Shown piece by piece: positions 26,687-35,198 of a stretch of 64,000 bases of DNA (position 1 is its first letter; each line of letters begins with the position of its first letter). The notes under the pieces are model-generated. The model was not told the origin of the DNA. It saw only the letters and a program-made list of their open reading frames with translations, and ran no database searches. The position numbers and the translations under genes were made by a program. Source of the DNA: Bdellovibrio sp. qaytius (GTDB taxonomy: Bacteria > Bdellovibrionota > Bdellovibrionia > Bdellovibrionales > Bdellovibrionaceae); assembly GCA_004011035.1 (NCBI GenBank), contig CP025734.1, forward strand, positions 3,122,001-3,186,000. Reading direction: 5' to 3'.

Positions 26687-27607
26687 TTAGCTCTTCTCTC
26701 GAATTTGGTATCCAGCCAATTTCAAGAACACATCATTTAAGTTGGCAGAGCGCACGTAATAATGAGTGTTTTGAATGTTGCCGATAAAACTTTGTTTCAA
26801 TTCGCTGGTTTCAAAAAAGATAAATAATTTTTCTTCGTACTCTTGAAATTTCAAGCCTGCTTGTTCAACCTTACTTAACCAGTAGCCTTTTTCACTGCCC
26901 ACACTGAGTTCAATCACTTCTAAGCCAATGTGTCGTTCGATAAGTTCCTTGGCAGTGCCTTGATCTAGAATCACCCCGTGATCGATCATAATAATACGAT
27001 CGCATAAACGTTCGGCTTCTTCCATGTAATGAGTGGTTAAAACTAGTGTTGTGTTATTAGCTTTTAAACGTTCGAAGTAATTCCAAATCCATAACCGTGC
27101 TTGCGGATCTAAACCCGTCGTGGGTTCATCCATTAAAATAAATTGAGGTTTGTGAATTAAAGCGCGCGCAATTGCCAAGCGGCGTTTCATACCACCACTT
27201 AAAGCTTCAACTTGTTTGTGCTTGAACTCTGATAATTTCATCTCGGCTAATAAGTGTTCAGCCTGAGCATGCGCAAGATCGCTATCCATATTGTGATAAC
27301 GAGCGAATAATAATAAATTTTCAAGCGCGCTAAAATCTGTATCTAAACAGTCTTCTTGCGGAACAACACCAATGCGTGAACGAATTTGTGTAATATCTTT
27401 TTTAGTATTTAAACCAAGAACTAATAATTCGCCCGCAGTAGGAATCACCTGCCCATAAATCATTTTAATCGTCGTAGTTTTACCAGCCCCATTCGGGCCA
27501 AGAATCCCAACACATTCGCCAGGCTTAATATCAAAAGAAATCCCATTAACAACAGGAATACCCTCATAATTTTTCTTAAGCCCAATGGCATTCAAAGCAA
27601 GTGACAT
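26687..27607 (-). CDS. ABC-2 exporter ATPase (NodI/CcmA-like)
   Basis: 306 residues. Walker A Gly-Pro-Asn-Gly-Ala-Gly-Lys-Thr-Thr, signature Leu-Ser-Gly-Gly-Met-Lys-Arg-Arg and Walker B Leu-Met-Asp-Glu-Pro-Thr-Thr-Gly-Leu-Asp are intact. A C-terminal extension of about 80 residues is usual in the NodI/drug-exporter subgroup. It forms a two-gene unit with the permease that follows. Confidence 0.9.
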   Translation of the reverse strand: MSLALNAIGLKKNYEGIPVVNGISFDIKPGECVGILGPNGAGKTTTIKMIYGQVIPTAGELLVLGLNTKKDITQIRSRIGVVPQEDCLDTDFSALENLLLFARYHNMDSDLAHAQAEHLLAEMKLSEFKHKQVEALSGGMKRRLAIARALIHKPQFILMDEPTTGLDPQARLWIWNYFERLKANNTTLVLTTHYMEEAERLCDRIIMIDHGVILDQGTAKELIERHIGLEVIELSVGSEKGYWLSKVEQAGLKFQEYEEKLFIFFETSELKQSFIGNIQNTHYYVRSANLNDVFLKLAGYQIREKS

Positions 27608-27643
27608 AAGAAAAGCTTAACAGGACAACCGAAAAGCACAAAT

Positions 27644-27672
27644 AAAAAAAGGCTGATCACAATGATCAGCCT
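27644..27672 (-). terminator. Intrinsic terminator after typA
   Basis: AGGCTGATCA and TGATCAGCCT form a perfect 10-bp stem around CAA. On the minus strand it ends in seven T (A-run 27644-27650 on the plus strand), a strong terminator for typA. Confidence 0.88.
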
Positions 27673-27683
27673 TTCGGGATTCA

Positions 27684-27702
27684 AAAAGGGCAGAGCCCTT
27701 TT
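27684..27702. terminator. Second hairpin in the typA trailer
   Basis: AAAAGGGC and GCCCTTTT form an 8-bp stem around AGA. AGACA/TGTCT flanks a further short stem just beyond (about 27704-27716). Together with the terminator they make three stems in tandem in the typA 3' region. Confidence 0.5.
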
Positions 27703-27727
27703 CAGACAGGATGTCTCCTACGAGAAA

Positions 27728-29551
27728 TTAGTCTTTATTAGACTTCGCCTGTTTAGGGCGTTTGTGTGGATCTAATTCTTTTAAACGTAGACGAATTGAT
27801 TTTGGAGTCACTTCGATAAGTTCTGTTTCTTTGATCCATTCCATACCAAATTCTAAAGTCATTGGTTTAACTGGAATAACACGAATTGCTTCGTCTGAAC
27901 CAGAGGCACGAACGTTCGACATTCTTTTTGCTTCTTGAATGTTAACGATCATATCGTTGTCTTTAGCATTTTCGCCTACGATCATACCTTCGTAAACAAG
28001 GTCGCCGTCATTCACGAACATTCTGCCACGCTCTTGCTTATTCCAGATCGAGTAAGCATTTGCTTCACCTTGACGATCTGAAACCATCGCACCATTGATA
28101 CGAGAGTTGATGTCACCACGGTACTCATCGTAACCGTCGAAGTTTGTATTTAATAAACCAGTACCACGAGTATCAGTTAAGAACTCAGAACGGTAACCGA
28201 TTAAACCACGTGAAGGAATACGGAATTCTAAACGAGTACGGCCAGTACCTTTTTGAACCATGTTCGTCATAACACCTTTACGCATACCCAACTTCTCAGT
28301 TACTGCACCTACGTAAGGATCTTCGATATCGATAACTGCATGTTCAAACGGCTCTAATTTTTTACCGTTTTCTTCTTTAAATACGACTTGCGGTTTAGAA
28401 ACTAATAATTCGAAACCTTCACGACGCATTTGTTCGATCAATACGCCAAGTTGTAATTCGCCACGGCCGATAACTTTGAAAGCATCAGTTGCAGATGTTT
28501 TTTCTACGCGGATTGAAACGTTATAAAGTAATTCTTTTTCAAGACGTTCTAAAATTTTACGAGACGTTACTTGCTTACCTTCTTGACCCGCAAACGGACC
28601 ATTATTAACCGAGAAGATCATACCAACCGTTGGCTCATCAACTTTGATACGTGGAAGTGGACGTGGATCAACTGCTGAAGTAATGGTATCACCGATCGTG
28701 AAATCTTCGATACCCGCGATAATCGCCATATCGCCTGCGCCAATTTCTTGAACCGGAACTTGAGAATTTACTACGTATTGGAAAAGCGCAGATACTTTTA
28801 CTTTTTTCTGAGCGTTTTCTTGAATACACATAATGTCGTCGCCAACCTTAACAGAACCTGCGCGCATACGACCCATTGCTAAACGACCAACGTAGTCGTT
28901 GTAACCAATGTTAGAAACCATTAATTGCAATGGTTCATTTTCTTTAATTGTTGGAGGAGGTACTAAATTAACAATTGCATCATAAAGTACTTTTAAGTTT
29001 CCAGTGTTAACTGCTGGATCAAGTGTCGCCATACCATCACGCGCGATCGCGTAGATTGTAGGGAAATCACATTGTTCTTCGTTAGCTTCAACGTCGATAA
29101 ATAGATCGAATAATTCGTTGTGCACGTCTTGGATACGAGCATCTGAACGATCGATTTTATTGATAACAACGATAATTTTAATGTTTTGTTCTAAGGCTTT
29201 TTTCAATACGAAACGAGTTTGCGGAAGTGGACCTTCTGAAGCATCGCAAAGTAAGATCGCGCCATCAACCATGTTAAGTACGCGCTCAACTTCTCCACCG
29301 AAGTCACTATGTCCCGGTGTATCGACGATATTAATTTTATAATCTTCGTAAGTGAAAGATGCATTCTTCGCCGCGATAGTGATACCGCGTTCTTTTTCAA
29401 GATCCATTGAATCCATCAAACGTTCTTGAACGGCTTGGTTATCACGGAATGTTCCGGCTTGTTTGATTAAGTGATCTACTAGAGTTGTCTTCCCGTGATC
29501 GACGTGCGCAATGATAGCGATATTTCTAATTTTCTTTGGATCTTGAATCAT
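27728..29551 (-). CDS. typA: Ribosome-associated GTPase TypA/BipA
   Basis: 607 residues. The EF-G-like GTPase domain has Ala-His-Val-Asp-His-Gly-Lys-Thr-Thr (15-23), Arg-Gly-Ile-Thr-Ile, Asp-Thr-Pro-Gly-His and Asn-Lys-Ile-Asp. It is followed by beta-barrel, EF-G III/V-like and the BipA-specific C-terminal domains. It binds the 70S ribosome and aids 50S assembly under stress. AAGGG precedes the ATG at 29551. It follows dus on the same strand after 73 bases. Confidence 0.96.
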   Translation of the reverse strand: MIQDPKKIRNIAIIAHVDHGKTTLVDHLIKQAGTFRDNQAVQERLMDSMDLEKERGITIAAKNASFTYEDYKINIVDTPGHSDFGGEVERVLNMVDGAILLCDASEGPLPQTRFVLKKALEQNIKIIVVINKIDRSDARIQDVHNELFDLFIDVEANEEQCDFPTIYAIARDGMATLDPAVNTGNLKVLYDAIVNLVPPPTIKENEPLQLMVSNIGYNDYVGRLAMGRMRAGSVKVGDDIMCIQENAQKKVKVSALFQYVVNSQVPVQEIGAGDMAIIAGIEDFTIGDTITSAVDPRPLPRIKVDEPTVGMIFSVNNGPFAGQEGKQVTSRKILERLEKELLYNVSIRVEKTSATDAFKVIGRGELQLGVLIEQMRREGFELLVSKPQVVFKEENGKKLEPFEHAVIDIEDPYVGAVTEKLGMRKGVMTNMVQKGTGRTRLEFRIPSRGLIGYRSEFLTDTRGTGLLNTNFDGYDEYRGDINSRINGAMVSDRQGEANAYSIWNKQERGRMFVNDGDLVYEGMIVGENAKDNDMIVNIQEAKRMSNVRASGSDEAIRVIPVKPMTLEFGMEWIKETELIEVTPKSIRLRLKELDPHKRPKQAKSNKD

Positions 29552-29624
29552 TTTTTTCCCTTACGTTGTTGTAAAAATAAAATAAAATTTAGCGAACAGA
29601 CCTGGTTTGTTTAACCATGCTGTA

Positions 29625-30671
29625 CTAGCCGTGCCCGCCCATAAGGAAGTCCTCATGAGAAGTGTCTTCTTGTTCGAAGTCTGAAATTGACTGAAAAAAG
29701 CCTAATGCGCAAGTCAGAACTTCGTCATTGTTCTTCAATTGGAAAATGTCTTTTCTGAATTGAGCAGCTCCTGGGTAACCAGTCGAAAACCAACAAGCAA
29801 ACTTTTTGAGCTGAATATTTAATATATGCTCTGAGCATTGTGCTTGTAAAGCCAAGTGAAGGTCCTGAAATATACCGTGATAATTACGCTTAAGGTCCGA
29901 ACGCACGGGTTCATTTTTCCATAAGCTTAAGGCATCAGCAAAAATAAGTGGATTTTTTAAAGCTCCGCGGCCAATAAGTACGCCATCGCAGCCAGATTCT
30001 TTTAAACGACGAACGGCATCTTTAGGAGTAAGGATATCGCCGTTACCCAGTAAAGGAATTTTTGTTTTAGCTTTAAGGTCGGCGATGAAATCCCAGTCGG
30101 CTAAACCCGAATAACCTTGTGCTCGTGTGCGACCATGAACAGCCACCCATGTGATGCCTTCATCGTAAGCTAAATTACAGACATCGAGAGCATTACGTTG
30201 GGAATGCTCCCAACCGGTACGAATTTTAATGGTCACAGGAATTTTTACGGCTTTAACACACGAACTTAAAACCTTTTGCATAATAACAAGGTCTTTCATC
30301 ATCGCAGAGCCAGCACCTTTTTTTACAACTTTTGGTACTGGGCAACCAAAATTAAGATCGACGAAATCGGCTCCGAGTGATTCGGCCACTTGGGCGCCTT
30401 TAGCAATCGTTTCTGCATCTTCACCAAAAAGTTGAATACCAATAGGGCGTTGGCTTTCGTCATAACTCATTAACTGCATAGTGCGTTCTGATTTATATTC
30501 AATACCCGTTGCTGAAACGAGCTCTGTCACAACAACACTCGCATCCAGTTTTCTCATAAAACTGCGAAACGCATGGTCAGTGATTCCAGCCATTGGCGCC
30601 AAGACGAATGGATTCGCTTTTAGAGCGTCTAATGGATGGATGTGTTTTGGATTTGAATAGCTTGCTGACAT
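29625..30671 (-). CDS. dus: tRNA-dihydrouridine synthase
   Basis: 348 residues. This FMN-dependent TIM barrel reduces uridine in tRNA D-loops. It has Leu-Ala-Pro-Met-Ala-Gly-Ile-Thr-Asp near residue 24, Asn-Phe-Gly-Cys-Pro-Val-Pro-Lys-Val with the catalytic Cys, His-Gly-Arg-Thr-Arg-Ala-Gln-Gly-Tyr, and a Gly-Asn-Gly-Asp-Ile loop. It is closest to DusB. It lies upstream of typA on the same strand. Confidence 0.92.
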   Translation of the reverse strand: MSASYSNPKHIHPLDALKANPFVLAPMAGITDHAFRSFMRKLDASVVVTELVSATGIEYKSERTMQLMSYDESQRPIGIQLFGEDAETIAKGAQVAESLGADFVDLNFGCPVPKVVKKGAGSAMMKDLVIMQKVLSSCVKAVKIPVTIKIRTGWEHSQRNALDVCNLAYDEGITWVAVHGRTRAQGYSGLADWDFIADLKAKTKIPLLGNGDILTPKDAVRRLKESGCDGVLIGRGALKNPLIFADALSLWKNEPVRSDLKRNYHGIFQDLHLALQAQCSEHILNIQLKKFACWFSTGYPGAAQFRKDIFQLKNNDEVLTCALGFFQSISDFEQEDTSHEDFLMGGHG

Positions 30672-30928
30672 TAGGTTTTGGTTATGCCCGTGATCAATTT
30701 TGGGGTCAAGGATTAGCCGGAAATGAATCTTAAAACTTTGTCTTACCGTGCATAAATAACAAGGATGTTTTGTTTACCTTCTCGACGTCGCGGTAACACA
30801 AAAACAAAAAAAAGTGTATCTTATTATCGTCGATAAAAAGGTCAGTTTTTAAGTCTACAAATTGCTAAAATCCTTATTCCTTGCTACTATTTCCAATTCA
30901 CCGATGTAAACCTCGGGACTGGAGTTTC

Positions 30929-33900
30929 GTGTCTATTAATCTTAGCACCGATATAAACAACGATATAACGGCTATAAAAAAACCTTACTATCATTGGTTA
31001 GAGCGAGCCCAATTAGGCCAGCTAGATTTTGCTGTGATTCAATTGCCGCAATTTTTAAACGAACAATATTTAACGACCATCGCTGATCAGATTTCTGCAT
31101 TGGGGTTAGAGTTATTTCCAATTCCGAATGCGCGCACTTACGAATCTTTTGATACGCGCAGTTACAGTATGATTTCTGATTTATTGCGCGGAAAAAACTT
31201 TAGTTTTAATCGCAACACTTACCAAGAATTAACAGATGTGGTTTCGTTTTATTTAAAAAATGAAACGAAATTATCTTTAGAACAAATTGGTAATTATGAT
31301 TTAGGTGCTTCGCTTGCGCGTGAATTAAATCCTATTCTTATTGAAAAACAATTTGCCTTTCAAACGGCGAAAGAGCGTTTACGTCTTAGAAATTTTATGA
31401 AATTTTTAGGTCGCTTTGAAACTCAACAAAACGAATACATGATTGGTTATGTTTTGTTAGAGATGATTGATAATTTGTTTGTTTTACGTCAGAAATTTCC
31501 TGAATTTAAAGTTTATTTGGCTTTAGATGTCGCCGGTATCAAATATGGTTTAGAAATTTCTGAACTGCATATTCAAAAGCCGATGTTTGGCGAATATTTT
31601 ATTAAACCAATTGAAGAAAAAAATATTCCCTATTTAGGCGGAGCTTCTTTATCACAAGATCGCACGGCCTCGGGCGTACAAGATGAACTTCACTTACACC
31701 CTACTATTGTGAATGTAAAAACAGGGTTGATGTCTGCCGTTCCACTTGAAAGATCAGGTCGCGGTGATGATATTGCATTTAGTTATCTTGGGCCTGATTA
31801 TGAAAAAGTGGGCGCAGATCGCGTTTACAAAAATCACTCAAGTATCGCAGCGATTAAAAGTTTTTTGGGTGAACACAATATTCACTTTTCGTTTTCACAA
31901 AATCCAATTTCGGTAAAGCCTGAAAAATACGGAATTAACTTACAGCATTTTATGGAGCCGGGTTTTGAAAGCATTTTTTATTCGATGTGGACAGAGTTCA
32001 CATTTCAAAATGATGTTTACCGTGTTCATAATTATCAGCTAACCACCGAGTTATTATTGCAAACGGCCTTAAACGGTATTGCTTGGTTATCTGAATCTGA
32101 AAGAAAAGATTTAGCCTCACAAAGAAAAGGTTTAAAGCGCGATAATGATTTACGCGTTTTAAAACACCAAGGTGTGGCTTGTTTAATGATTATCGAAACT
32201 TGTCGTCATGTTTTAAATCGCCCGTTAACAACTGGCCAGTTTAATTTAACTGACGAACAATTTTTAGAAATTTTAGAAAATAATATTTTTGATTTATTTA
32301 AACGTTCGATTCTTGTGGATAAGTTTGGGGAAATGAACCCTTACGATCGCAAATTAAGTACGTACTTATCTGACAAAGTTTATGCGTTTTTCAAATTTGC
32401 CTTAAAAGAAATTTTAAAAGTTGTGCGCGTTAAAACGCGTTACATCGTTATACAAAATCAAATTCTTGAACTGAATGACTTTGATCAGTTTACGGCCGAA
32501 TCATTATTAGTGGCTTTAGAACCATTAATGTTAGAATCACGCGGCGAGATTTTTACAAAATCGACGACAAAATTTTTAGATCTTATTGGTGAATCTTTAA
32601 AATCGAGCGAAGCGTTTGAGCCCGTTTACACAGGTTTTAACTTACAATCTGAATTATCGAATCAATATATTCGTAAAGTTAAAATTTCTGATGAGAGCCT
32701 ACCGCTAGTGTATAACAAATTATCTGATCTAGCGGGCCAAGGTTGGGAAGTTTACATCAACAGCAAATCTTTAGAAAAATTAGGCGAAGATGATTTTAGA
32801 TCTGAAATCACCGTTAACAATTCTAAAACTGACTGGTTTGAGTTAAGCCCTCGCTTATTCTTTAAAGGTATTGAAGTTAGTCTTGAAGACGTTAACTTTT
32901 CTGGCAAAGGCACACACACTTTAAGTGGAATCATGTTCTACAAAGGGCGTCCGTTTTTAATTGATCCAGAATCAATTCCAAAATTTGCAGCCTTAGAAAA
33001 ATTTTGGGAGCGCATTAAAAACGACGACCTAAATAAAAGTAATCGTGGCGAAAAAGAATTTGTTCGTGTTCCTAAATCACAAATTTTAGAATTATTAGCT
33101 TTAGCTGAATCAGGCACTAACATTGTTTCTGATCATCCTTATTGGAATGAAATTCATACTTTCTATAAAAACCTAGGCAAAGCTGAAACGCGCTTAAATT
33201 TATCTGAAAATCTAAAAGGTATTTTAAAAGAGCATCAACTTATTGGCACTCAGTGGATTCATGACCTTTATAAATTAAATTTAGGCGGAATTTTAGCTGA
33301 TGACATGGGTCTTGGTAAAACATTACAAGTTTTAGCTTTCTTAGATGAACACCGTAAGACAAATAAAACTTGGTCTTTGGTGGTTGTACCGACTTCACTT
33401 TGTTTTAATTGGGAGTCAGAAACTCGTAAATTTACGCCTGACGTACAGGTTGAAATTTTCTCTGGCGCGAAAAAGAAAGAACTACTGGCGCAGGCTAATT
33501 CAGATCACAAAGTGATTATTGCGACTTATGGTTTATTAACTGAACATGAAGATTTTTTCTCGCAAATTCTATGGGATGTTATCATTTTTGATGAAGCTCA
33601 GAATTTGAAAAATCTTTCTTCGAAAAGAACTTCATCTTCACGCATGTTAAAAGCTAAATTTAAATTAGCTCTTTCAGGTACACCGCTTGAAAATAACTTT
33701 TTAGATTTCTTCTCATTATCAGATCTGGTTTTACCAGGTTCAATGGGCAGTTATAAATCGTTTCAAGAAAATTTTGGTCCTGGCAAAACAATCGATGCCC
33801 AAGATGTGCAATTTCTTAAGTTAAAAATGCGCCCGATTGTTTTACGCAGAACTAAAGATTCGGTGAATTTAAATTTACCGAAAAAATTAGAAGAATCTAT

Positions 33901-34627
33901 TCGCTTTGACTTCAGTGAAAGACAAATCGAGATCTATAAAAAATTGGCGATCTCGCACAACGATCAAGTCAGTCAGCTGATTCAAGAAAAAGGTCAGACT
34001 TCGTCACAATTGGCGATGTTAACGGCTTTACTTCGTTTACGTCAGGCTTGTTCTGATCCAAGTGGTATTCCGCAAGTTAAGTTTACTGAAAGCCCGCCTA
34101 AGATTGCGCATATTCTAGAATGTGTAAAAGAACATCTTGAAGAAGGTAAGAGTGTTTTAATTTTCACTCAGTTCTTAGCGACGTTAGAAAAGATTTCTGG
34201 TTTATTTACGAAAGATAATATCCCGTTTCACACTTTACACGGAAGTGTGCCAAATAAAGCTCGTCGTGATATTTTAGAAGCGTTTCAGAATTCTGAAACT
34301 CCACAAGTATTACTGATGACACTTAAAACTGGTGGCGTGGGTCTTAACTTAACCAAGGCTTCAGTGGTTTACCATATTGAACCATGGTGGAATCCAGCTG
34401 TTGAAAATCAAGCGACTGATCGTTCGCATCGTCTAGGTCAGAAAAATGATGTTCAAGTTTACAGATTATTAATGAAAGACTCAGTTGAAGAAAAAATTGA
34501 ACTTTTAAAATTAAAGAAAAAGTCTTACTTCGATGCTTTATTTTCTGATTCTGAATCATTAGATAAAGTCTTAAACGGCAGCGGACAATTAACTGCCGAA
34601 GACTTTAAATTCTTATTAGGCATGTAG
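30929..34627 (+). CDS. SNF2-family DEAD/H-like helicase
   Basis: 1232 residues from a GTG at 30929 with GGAG four bases upstream; the frame extends to a TTG at 30881 with no RBS. The first roughly 750 residues are unrecognised. The C-terminal 450 are a SNF2 motor: Asp-Asp-Met-Gly-Leu-Gly-Lys797-Thr, Asp888-Glu-Ala-Gln box, Ser-Gly-Thr-Pro-Leu-Glu-Asn, Gly-Gly-Val-Gly-Leu-Asn-Leu and a final Asp-Arg-Ser-His-Arg-Leu-Gly-Gln motif. No SWIM zinc motif is seen. Such enzymes are DNA translocases that remodel nucleoprotein. It stands alone, with no methylase or nuclease beside it, so I do not call it a defence gene. Confidence 0.9.
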   Translation: MSINLSTDINNDITAIKKPYYHWLERAQLGQLDFAVIQLPQFLNEQYLTTIADQISALGLELFPIPNARTYESFDTRSYSMISDLLRGKNFSFNRNTYQELTDVVSFYLKNETKLSLEQIGNYDLGASLARELNPILIEKQFAFQTAKERLRLRNFMKFLGRFETQQNEYMIGYVLLEMIDNLFVLRQKFPEFKVYLALDVAGIKYGLEISELHIQKPMFGEYFIKPIEEKNIPYLGGASLSQDRTASGVQDELHLHPTIVNVKTGLMSAVPLERSGRGDDIAFSYLGPDYEKVGADRVYKNHSSIAAIKSFLGEHNIHFSFSQNPISVKPEKYGINLQHFMEPGFESIFYSMWTEFTFQNDVYRVHNYQLTTELLLQTALNGIAWLSESERKDLASQRKGLKRDNDLRVLKHQGVACLMIIETCRHVLNRPLTTGQFNLTDEQFLEILENNIFDLFKRSILVDKFGEMNPYDRKLSTYLSDKVYAFFKFALKEILKVVRVKTRYIVIQNQILELNDFDQFTAESLLVALEPLMLESRGEIFTKSTTKFLDLIGESLKSSEAFEPVYTGFNLQSELSNQYIRKVKISDESLPLVYNKLSDLAGQGWEVYINSKSLEKLGEDDFRSEITVNNSKTDWFELSPRLFFKGIEVSLEDVNFSGKGTHTLSGIMFYKGRPFLIDPESIPKFAALEKFWERIKNDDLNKSNRGEKEFVRVPKSQILELLALAESGTNIVSDHPYWNEIHTFYKNLGKAETRLNLSENLKGILKEHQLIGTQWIHDLYKLNLGGILADDMGLGKTLQVLAFLDEHRKTNKTWSLVVVPTSLCFNWESETRKFTPDVQVEIFSGAKKKELLAQANSDHKVIIATYGLLTEHEDFFSQILWDVIIFDEAQNLKNLSSKRTSSSRMLKAKFKLALSGTPLENNFLDFFSLSDLVLPGSMGSYKSFQENFGPGKTIDAQDVQFLKLKMRPIVLRRTKDSVNLNLPKKLEESIRFDFSERQIEIYKKLAISHNDQVSQLIQEKGQTSSQLAMLTALLRLRQACSDPSGIPQVKFTESPPKIAHILECVKEHLEEGKSVLIFTQFLATLEKISGLFTKDNIPFHTLHGSVPNKARRDILEAFQNSETPQVLLMTLKTGGVGLNLTKASVVYHIEPWWNPAVENQATDRSHRLGQKNDVQVYRLLMKDSVEEKIELLKLKKKSYFDALFSDSESLDKVLNGSGQLTAEDFKFLLGM

Positions 34628-34651
34628 CCCTAGACATTGGTCTGGGCTTTT
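34626..34651 (+). terminator. Terminator overlapping the SNF2 stop codon
   Basis: AGCCC(T)AGAC pairs with GTCTGGGCT around ATTG (one bulged T), followed by TTTT. The stem begins inside the TAG stop. Confidence 0.65.
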
Positions 34652-34659
34652 CGCGCTAT

Positions 34660-34719
34660 CCGTTGGATATAAATATGATTTCGTCGATCATGAATGAAAC
34701 AATTTATATTCAACGGAGG
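34660..34719 (+). promoter_or_regulatory. Long inverted repeat in the DUF3015 leader
   Basis: CCGTTGGATATAAAT (34660-34674) is complementary to ATTTATATTCAACGG (34702-34716) over 15 positions, one as G-U. The 27-base loop has its own ATGAT/ATCAT stem. The 3' arm shares its last bases with the Shine-Dalgarno CGGAGG (34714-34719). If transcription starts before 34660 this is an mRNA-stabilising or RBS-gating stem; if TATAAAT (34668-34674) is the -10 box, only part is transcribed and it may act as DNA. Confidence 0.6.
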
Positions 34720-34724
34720 TTTAC

Positions 34725-35198
34725 ATGTTGAAGGCTTTATTTACAGTATTTATCTTGGGTTCTATTTTTTCTACTTCAGCAATGGCTGCTGGCGATGCAG
34801 GTTGCGGTCTTGGTGGTTTAATCATCACTAAAAATTCTAAATTATTACAATTATTTGCAGCTACTACAAACGGATCTACTGGCACACAAACTTTAGGTAT
34901 CACTTTTGGTACTTCTGGTTGTTCTGCTAACGGCCTTGTTCAAAACGACAAACAGATTCAATATTTCGTAGAAGTTAACCAAGCTGAATTAACTCGTGAA
35001 ATGGCTCAGGGTCATGGCGAAAAATTATCTACTTTAGCTGCCTTAAATGGTTGTGCTTCTGAAGGTCAAATTTCTTCGTTCAACACAAAAGCACAATCTA
35101 ATTTTGGCATGATCGTACCTTCTGCAAAAACGTCTGCGGTTGACTTTGTTAATAACATGAAGTCTGCTTCTGTAGCAGATGCATGCCACGGTTCTTAA
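34725..35198 (+). CDS. DUF3015-family secreted protein
   Basis: 157 residues, strong CGGAGG before the ATG. It has a signal peptide ending Ala-Met-Ala-Ala. The mature part has the DUF3015 pattern: Asp-Ala-Gly-Cys-Gly-Leu-Gly, Gln-Leu-Phe-Ala-Ala-Thr-Thr-Asn-Gly, Gln-Thr-Leu-Gly-Ile-Thr...Gly-Thr-Ser-Gly-Cys, and further Cys residues likely in disulphides. The function of the family is unknown. Its 3' end overlaps the DUF4105 gene by 20 bases, so the two are probably translated together. Confidence 0.9.
   Translation: MLKALFTVFILGSIFSTSAMAAGDAGCGLGGLIITKNSKLLQLFAATTNGSTGTQTLGITFGTSGCSANGLVQNDKQIQYFVEVNQAELTREMAQGHGEKLSTLAALNGCASEGQISSFNTKAQSNFGMIVPSAKTSAVDFVNNMKSASVADACHGS

Noticed and set aside
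30929-34627. SNF2 helicase as part of a defence system
   Set aside because: No nuclease, methylase, phospholipase D-like or other defence gene is adjacent, and neighbours are housekeeping genes.
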